DNA of 9,388 nucleotides from Candidatus Kapaibacterium sp. (GTDB taxonomy: Bacteria > Bacteroidota > Ignavibacteria > Kapaibacteriales > UBA961), in contig JALRFC010000051.1 of the NCBI GenBank assembly GCA_023253875.1, forward strand, positions 1 to 9,388. Reading direction: 5' to 3'. Both the position numbers and the translations under genes were made by a program. This document shows, piece after piece, positions 5,541 to 9,388 of the stretch. The stretch's first letter is position 1. Every line of letters starts with the position of its first letter. The notes beneath the pieces were generated by a model, which had not been told where the DNA came from, ran no database searches, and was given only the letters and a program-made list of their open reading frames with translations.

Positions 5541-8327
5541 TTAAGAAAGGAGCGTTTTCAATGCCTTGCCGGTATGAGAGCGCTTTTCTTTCATGATGTG
5601 CTCTGGTGTACCGGAGGCAATCACATAACCACCTTCTTCCCCTGCTTCGGGTCCGAGATCAATCACAAAATCTGCCGCTGCAATGATATTCAAATGATGT
5701 TCGATGATTAACACGCTATGTCCTTTCTCGACCAAAGCCCTGAAACATGCAAGCAATGTATTGATATCATCCAAGTGTAAACCCGTCGTGGGTTCATCAA
5801 AGATGAAGAGTGTTTTTTCACTGCGGGAATCATCAATGGCCGTTGCCAATTTGATTCTTTGGGCTTCCCCACCGGATAATTTCGTACTGGGCTGTCCAAG
5901 GCGCACATAGCCCAAACCAACATCAGAGAGCACTTGTAATTTATTGATGATGCGTTTATTGCCCGCAAAAAAAGCGAGTGCTTCATGAACAGTCATTCCC
6001 AAGACATCGACAATAGATGCACCTTTATATAAGATTTCTCGAGCTTCTTTTTTATATCTCGTCCCTTTGCAGGATTCACATGGTAATGTGATATCAGGCA
6101 GGAATTGCATTTCAACGGTGACGCTTCCCTCACCTTCGCATGTTTCACATCGTCCGCCGGGTACATTAAATGAAAAATGACCCGATCTCCAGCCCAATTG
6201 TTTCGATGCTTGTGTTTCGGAAAACAAATCACGAATAGCATCGAATGCCTTGGTATAAGTGACAGGCGTTGAGCGTGAAGATTTTCCAATTGGAGATTGA
6301 TCCACGATTTCAATTGCTTGAAGATTTTCTGCGCCAAGTATGTCTTTGCAAGCGCCGATGGAACCAGCGAATCCAGCATATTTTTTCTTGAGGGCGGGAG
6401 CAATCACTTCATGCACGAGCGTGCTTTTCCCCGAGCCGGAAACGCCGGTTACAACAGTGATGCAACCAAGTGGGATGGATATATGATCTCCTTTCAAATT
6501 TCTTTCTTTCGGCTCAATGATTTCAAGGTAATGACCATTGCCTTTGGAGCGCTTCTTTGGAATATCAATTCCCTTATGACCTGATAGATAGTGTCCTGTA
6601 AGCGATTGTTTTGATGCAAGCATATCCTGTACAGTACCCGAGAACATGATTTCACCGCCGAGCTCACCGGCTTTCGGACCGATATCTATCACATGATCTG
6701 CGGATGCAATGATATCCGGATCATGCTCAACCACAACCACGGTATTGCCAAGAGAGCGCAGTCTTTTAAGTAATTGCATTAATCGCCATGTATCACGATG
6801 ATGCAAACCAATACTTGGTTCATCGAGTACATAAAGTGTACCAACAAGTGAACTTCCCAAAGAAGTTGCAAGTGTGATGCGCTGTGATTCACCACCGGAG
6901 AGCGTATGCGCCATTCTATCCAATGTGATATATTCCAAGCCGATATCAACCAACATACGGAGGCGAGAATGCAATTCTTTGAGTACCATTTCAGCAATCT
7001 TGAATTGCATTTCTGACACTTCCAAAGCATCAAACCAAGCAAATGCCTCGGCAATAGTCATGCGAATGATTTCTGGCATAGTCTTGCCTTGAATGAATAC
7101 TCTACGCGCGGATGTTCGTAGTCTTGCACCATTGCATTCATGACATGTTGTATATCCACGATAACGTGAAAGTAGTACTCGATAACCAACTTTAGCCACT
7201 GCTTTTTCTTCGGCAAATGCAAAAAAACCATTGATACCCGGAAATAATGCATCGCCGTCCCACATCATCGTGCGCTGTTTCTCGGTGAGCATCGAATACG
7301 GTATACCGATCGGTATGGAATGTCTTCTCGCAAAATCCAAACTATCTCGATGATATTCAGTAAAACCTGCAGTACGGAATGGATGAATCGCACCTTTTTG
7401 AAGCGAAAGATGCATATCGGGAATCACAAGTGATTTGTCGAGACCGATGCTTCGACCAAATCCCTGACAAGTCTTGCAGGCACCGAATGGACTATTGAAT
7501 GAAAATAATCTCGGCTCGGGTTCTTGATATTCGATATTGCAAAAAGCGCATTCATGCACATTGCTGAAGCATGCATCATCCATTGATGAGATATTTCTGA
7601 CAGTCACTCTTCCATGTCCGAGAGAAAATGCGGTTTCGAGAGATTCGGTCAATCGTGAGACAAATGCTTCATCTTTTTTGATAATGATGCGATCTGCCAG
7701 CATGAGCATTTGATCAGGTTCTTCAATGGTTGCAATTCCCTGTACCTGCAGATCAATGATATCCGAACTTGCCGGCATGACGGCGCGATAAAATCCATTT
7801 TCGATGAGCGATTGAATGGCATGTTCGAATATATGTTCGCCTTGATGAATTGGAAAAAGAATATAGAGTCTGTCACCTTCATTCCATTCTGAAATTACCG
7901 TTGCGGCATGAGCGGGAGTGTCTTTTCGTACTTCACGACCACATGTACATATCGTTGTACCAATTCTACCAAATAGCAATCGGAGATAATCATATACTTC
8001 TGTTTGTGTTGCTACCGTTGATCTCGGATTTCGGGCAAAACCTCTTTGCTCGATTGCAATCGCTGGAGGCAAACCGGTGATGCTTTCCACATCAGGCTTA
8101 TTCATGCGATCGAGGAATTGTCTGGCATAGGAAGAAAGAGATTCCACGAATCTTCTCTGCCCTTCAGCATAGAGCGTTTCAAATGCGAGTGAGGACTTTC
8201 CGGAACCGCTCACTCCTGAAATAACTGTCAATGCATTGCGAGGAATTTCACAGGAAATATCCTTCAAATTATTCACGCGTGCATGTGAGATGGTGATATG
8301 TTTTTTGTGTGGTGATGTTTTGGACAT
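5541..8327 (-). CDS. uvrA: Excinuclease ABC subunit A (UvrA), Bacteroidota-type paralogue
   Basis: A 928-residue DNA-damage sensor of nucleotide excision repair, which works as a dimer and loads UvrB on lesions. The first ATPase half has Walker A GVSGSGKS (38-45), signature LSGGE (476-480) and Walker B VLDEPSIGLH (500-509). The second has Walker A GVSGSGKS (628-635), LSGGE (817-821) and FIFDEPTTGLH (841-851). Zinc-binding pairs are present: C260/C263 with C284/C287, and C727/C730 with C750/C753; CHEC at 395-398 precedes the conserved NGARL. The segment between about 125 and 255 corresponds to the UvrB-binding domain, so this is not the shortened Deinococcus-type UvrA2. NPRSTVATQTEVYDYLR (100-116), GINGFF (364-369) in place of the usual F-x-G-x-x-x-N-L-x-R-R-Y region, and FDEP in Walker B look more like an accessory UvrA of Bacteroidota than E. 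coli UvrA; this is from memory. The start at 8327 is 22 bases after phoD. A GGAG 12 bases upstream is a rather distant Shine-Dalgarno sequence. Confidence 0.96.
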   Translation of the reverse strand: MSKTSPHKKHITISHARVNNLKDISCEIPRNALTVISGVSGSGKSSLAFETLYAEGQRRFVESLSSYARQFLDRMNKPDVESITGLPPAIAIEQRGFARNPRSTVATQTEVYDYLRLLFGRIGTTICTCGREVRKDTPAHAATVISEWNEGDRLYILFPIHQGEHIFEHAIQSLIENGFYRAVMPASSDIIDLQVQGIATIEEPDQMLMLADRIIIKKDEAFVSRLTESLETAFSLGHGRVTVRNISSMDDACFSNVHECAFCNIEYQEPEPRLFSFNSPFGACKTCQGFGRSIGLDKSLVIPDMHLSLQKGAIHPFRTAGFTEYHRDSLDFARRHSIPIGIPYSMLTEKQRTMMWDGDALFPGINGFFAFAEEKAVAKVGYRVLLSRYRGYTTCHECNGARLRTSARRVFIQGKTMPEIIRMTIAEAFAWFDALEVSEMQFKIAEMVLKELHSRLRMLVDIGLEYITLDRMAHTLSGGESQRITLATSLGSSLVGTLYVLDEPSIGLHHRDTWRLMQLLKRLRSLGNTVVVVEHDPDIIASADHVIDIGPKAGELGGEIMFSGTVQDMLASKQSLTGHYLSGHKGIDIPKKRSKGNGHYLEIIEPKERNLKGDHISIPLGCITVVTGVSGSGKSTLVHEVIAPALKKKYAGFAGSIGACKDILGAENLQAIEIVDQSPIGKSSRSTPVTYTKAFDAIRDLFSETQASKQLGWRSGHFSFNVPGGRCETCEGEGSVTVEMQFLPDITLPCESCKGTRYKKEAREILYKGASIVDVLGMTVHEALAFFAGNKRIINKLQVLSDVGLGYVRLGQPSTKLSGGEAQRIKLATAIDDSRSEKTLFIFDEPTTGLHLDDINTLLACFRALVEKGHSVLIIEHHLNIIAAADFVIDLGPEAGEEGGYVIASGTPEHIMKEKRSHTGKALKTLLS

Positions 8328-8349
8328 GTGAACAGTATTCTCCGAATCA

Positions 8350-9388
8350 TCAATGCATGATGATGAATGAGCGCGTGATGGTTTGTGAACCCAATTGGAT
8401 TTTGTAATAATAATTTCCTGCAGGCAAATGCATTGTATTCACCTGAGCAGCATAGGGTCCGGATTGATATTGCATTGCATCGATAGGTCTCATGACTTCG
8501 GTGCCGGTGATATCATGAATGGTGAGCGTGACATACGAATCTTTGGCCAATACAAAATGAATCAATGTTGTGACATCGCATGGATTAGGATAATTTCCTA
8601 TAGCTATTCCTGCAATGTCTTCATTGACTGAAACCGGTGTTTCATCAGGAACTTGAGGTCCACCCGGACGAATCGGCATGGGCTGTGACTCTTGTTTGAC
8701 AGCATTTTGATTGATGCTTGTTGAAAAGCTCTTATAGAATTTCTGACCTTTCTTGCGAACATTTGTTGAATCAACAAAATACCAATCGGTTTGCGCTTTG
8801 GAATCAGTCAAATCAATGATTGCATATCCATGATTATCCAATTCCACATCCTTGATATGTGGATTGAGCGTTTTGGCTTGCAATATCAAAAACTGTGTTT
8901 GAAAAGAACCGGGAGGAACATTCAATAATTCATTGATATTGGCTGATGTAATACTTGGAGTGACAAATTCAACAGCAGTGGAGCCTTTTCCAGTTGCTGG
9001 TTCATAAATGGAATCATTTTTTTCAATGGGTAAATCGGAAATCCAAGTGCTGTGAATGTCGCCCGTCACAAATACCACATTATTCACTTGATTATTTCGC
9101 AGTCCGGAAAGCAATGCTTTTCTTTCCGCAGGATAACCATCCCATGAATCTTGATTCGTAAAACCTTCCAAGGGCGTGATCATTACTTGATTGCCAATGA
9201 TTTTCCATAATGCCTTGGAATTTTTCAGGGAAGATGTCAGCCATTCATATTGCTTCTTTCCGAGCAAGGTGCGATCTGTACTTTGCCAGAGTGCTGTATC
9301 TATTGCAGAACTCGTCGTGTCTTTCGCTCCCATTGGTTTATCCCTTCCTTCCAGTCTCGTATCAAGCATATAGAGATCACACAAATTT
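8350..9388 (-). CDS. PhoD-like alkaline phosphatase/phosphodiesterase with T9SS sorting tail, 5' part beyond window edge
   Basis: The frame is open to the right edge, so only about 345 C-terminal residues are seen (numbered from the codon at 9384). The TTG there is internal: the preceding and following residues (NLCDLYMLDTRLEGRDKP) match the usual interior of PhoD proteins. Family landmarks are ALWKIIGNQVMITPL (58-72), NQDSWDGYPAER (77-88), VVFVTGDIHSTW (103-114) with the metal-binding Asp-x-His of the calcineurin-like catalytic site, TAVEFVTPSITSAN (136-149), and ELDNHGYAIIDL near 181-192. PhoD enzymes hydrolyse phosphate mono- and diesters outside the cytoplasm. A Pro-rich linker (about 230-252) leads to a T9SS sorting domain, so this one is probably exported by Sec or Tat and moved to the cell surface. 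It heads the visible minus-strand cluster with uvrA. Substrate and metal cannot be told from this fragment. Confidence 0.9.
   Translation of the reverse strand, partial: NLCDLYMLDTRLEGRDKPMGAKDTTSSAIDTALWQSTDRTLLGKKQYEWLTSSLKNSKALWKIIGNQVMITPLEGFTNQDSWDGYPAERKALLSGLRNNQVNNVVFVTGDIHSTWISDLPIEKNDSIYEPATGKGSTAVEFVTPSITSANINELLNVPPGSFQTQFLILQAKTLNPHIKDVELDNHGYAIIDLTDSKAQTDWYFVDSTNVRKKGQKFYKSFSTSINQNAVKQESQPMPIRPGGPQVPDETPVSVNEDIAGIAIGNYPNPCDVTTLIHFVLAKDSYVTLTIHDITGTEVMRPIDAMQYQSGPYAAQVNTMHLPAGNYYYKIQLGSQTITRSFIIMH
8353..8598 (-). other. Type IX secretion system C-terminal sorting domain (Por secretion tail)
   Basis: The last 82 residues of the PhoD-like protein run from GNYPNPC through VTLTIHDITGTEV and the L-P-A-G-N-Y-Y-Y-K core to a short hydrophobic end (RSFIIMH). 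The pattern of YPNP, alternating beta strands, a D-x-x-G turn, LPAG-Y and a final strand is that of the type A T9SS sorting domain (TIGR04183-like). Such tails direct proteins across the outer membrane and are normally removed while the protein is anchored or released. It is the best single indicator that the host belongs to the Bacteroidota/Chlorobi group. Confidence 0.9.

Noticed and set aside
9382..9384. TTG at 9384 as the true start of the PhoD-like gene
   Set aside because: The frame stays open to the window edge, and the residues here match the interior of PhoD proteins, with the N-terminal half and signal peptide missing.
1..9388. Mobile element, CRISPR array, tRNA or phage/defence cassette
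   Set aside because: No regularly spaced repeats, terminal inverted repeats, transposase or integrase motifs, or tRNA-like cloverleafs were seen by eye; genes cover nearly all of the window and are of housekeeping type.

Overview
This window looks like chromosomal DNA from a member of the Bacteroidota/Chlorobi side of the FCB group, possibly a Chlorobi-, Ignavibacteria- or Kapabacteria-like lineage. Three things suggest this. A PhoD-like phosphatase carries a type IX secretion (Por/T9SS) C-terminal sorting domain. The one convincing promoter has the TAnnTTTG element typical of Bacteroidota primary sigma factors. The UvrA has sequence traits I associate with a Bacteroidota-type paralogue. The DNA is fairly AT-rich, and only some genes have a Shine-Dalgarno sequence. 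The exact phylum is inference.

Layout: (1) 1-836, minus strand: the first 278 codons of an RlmI-type 23S rRNA cytosine methyltransferase, cut by the left edge. (2) 837-918: an 82-base divergent intergenic region with a promoter and RBS for the methyltransferase. (3) 919-4100, plus strand: an uncharacterised outer-membrane beta-barrel protein followed 5 bases later by histidyl-tRNA synthetase (hisS). (4) 4102-9388, minus strand: a tight head-to-tail cluster that reads, in transcription order, PhoD-like phosphatase with T9SS tail (5' end beyond the right edge), UvrA, a flippase-like membrane protein of the lysylphosphatidylglycerol synthase TM family, and the fluoride channel FluC/CrcB. Gaps within the cluster are 22 and 24 bases, then a 4-base ATGA overlap. 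hisS and fluC converge with a single base between their stop codons.

The genes do not form an evident single pathway. Two concern translation (rRNA methylation, tRNA charging), one DNA repair, one fluoride resistance, one probable lipid translocation, one extracellular phosphate-ester hydrolysis and one an unknown outer-membrane function. No gene-free stretch exceeds 82 bases. I saw no tRNA or rRNA genes, CRISPR array, insertion sequence, integrase or long repeats.

I found no convincing new multi-gene system; this is mostly housekeeping sequence. The points most worth a second look are the orphan beta-barrel protein coupled to hisS, the same TATTTTG-N5-ATG start context before two genes without a Shine-Dalgarno sequence (possible leaderless transcripts), the UvrA subclass, and the cell-surface-targeted PhoD at the head of a uvrA-containing cluster.
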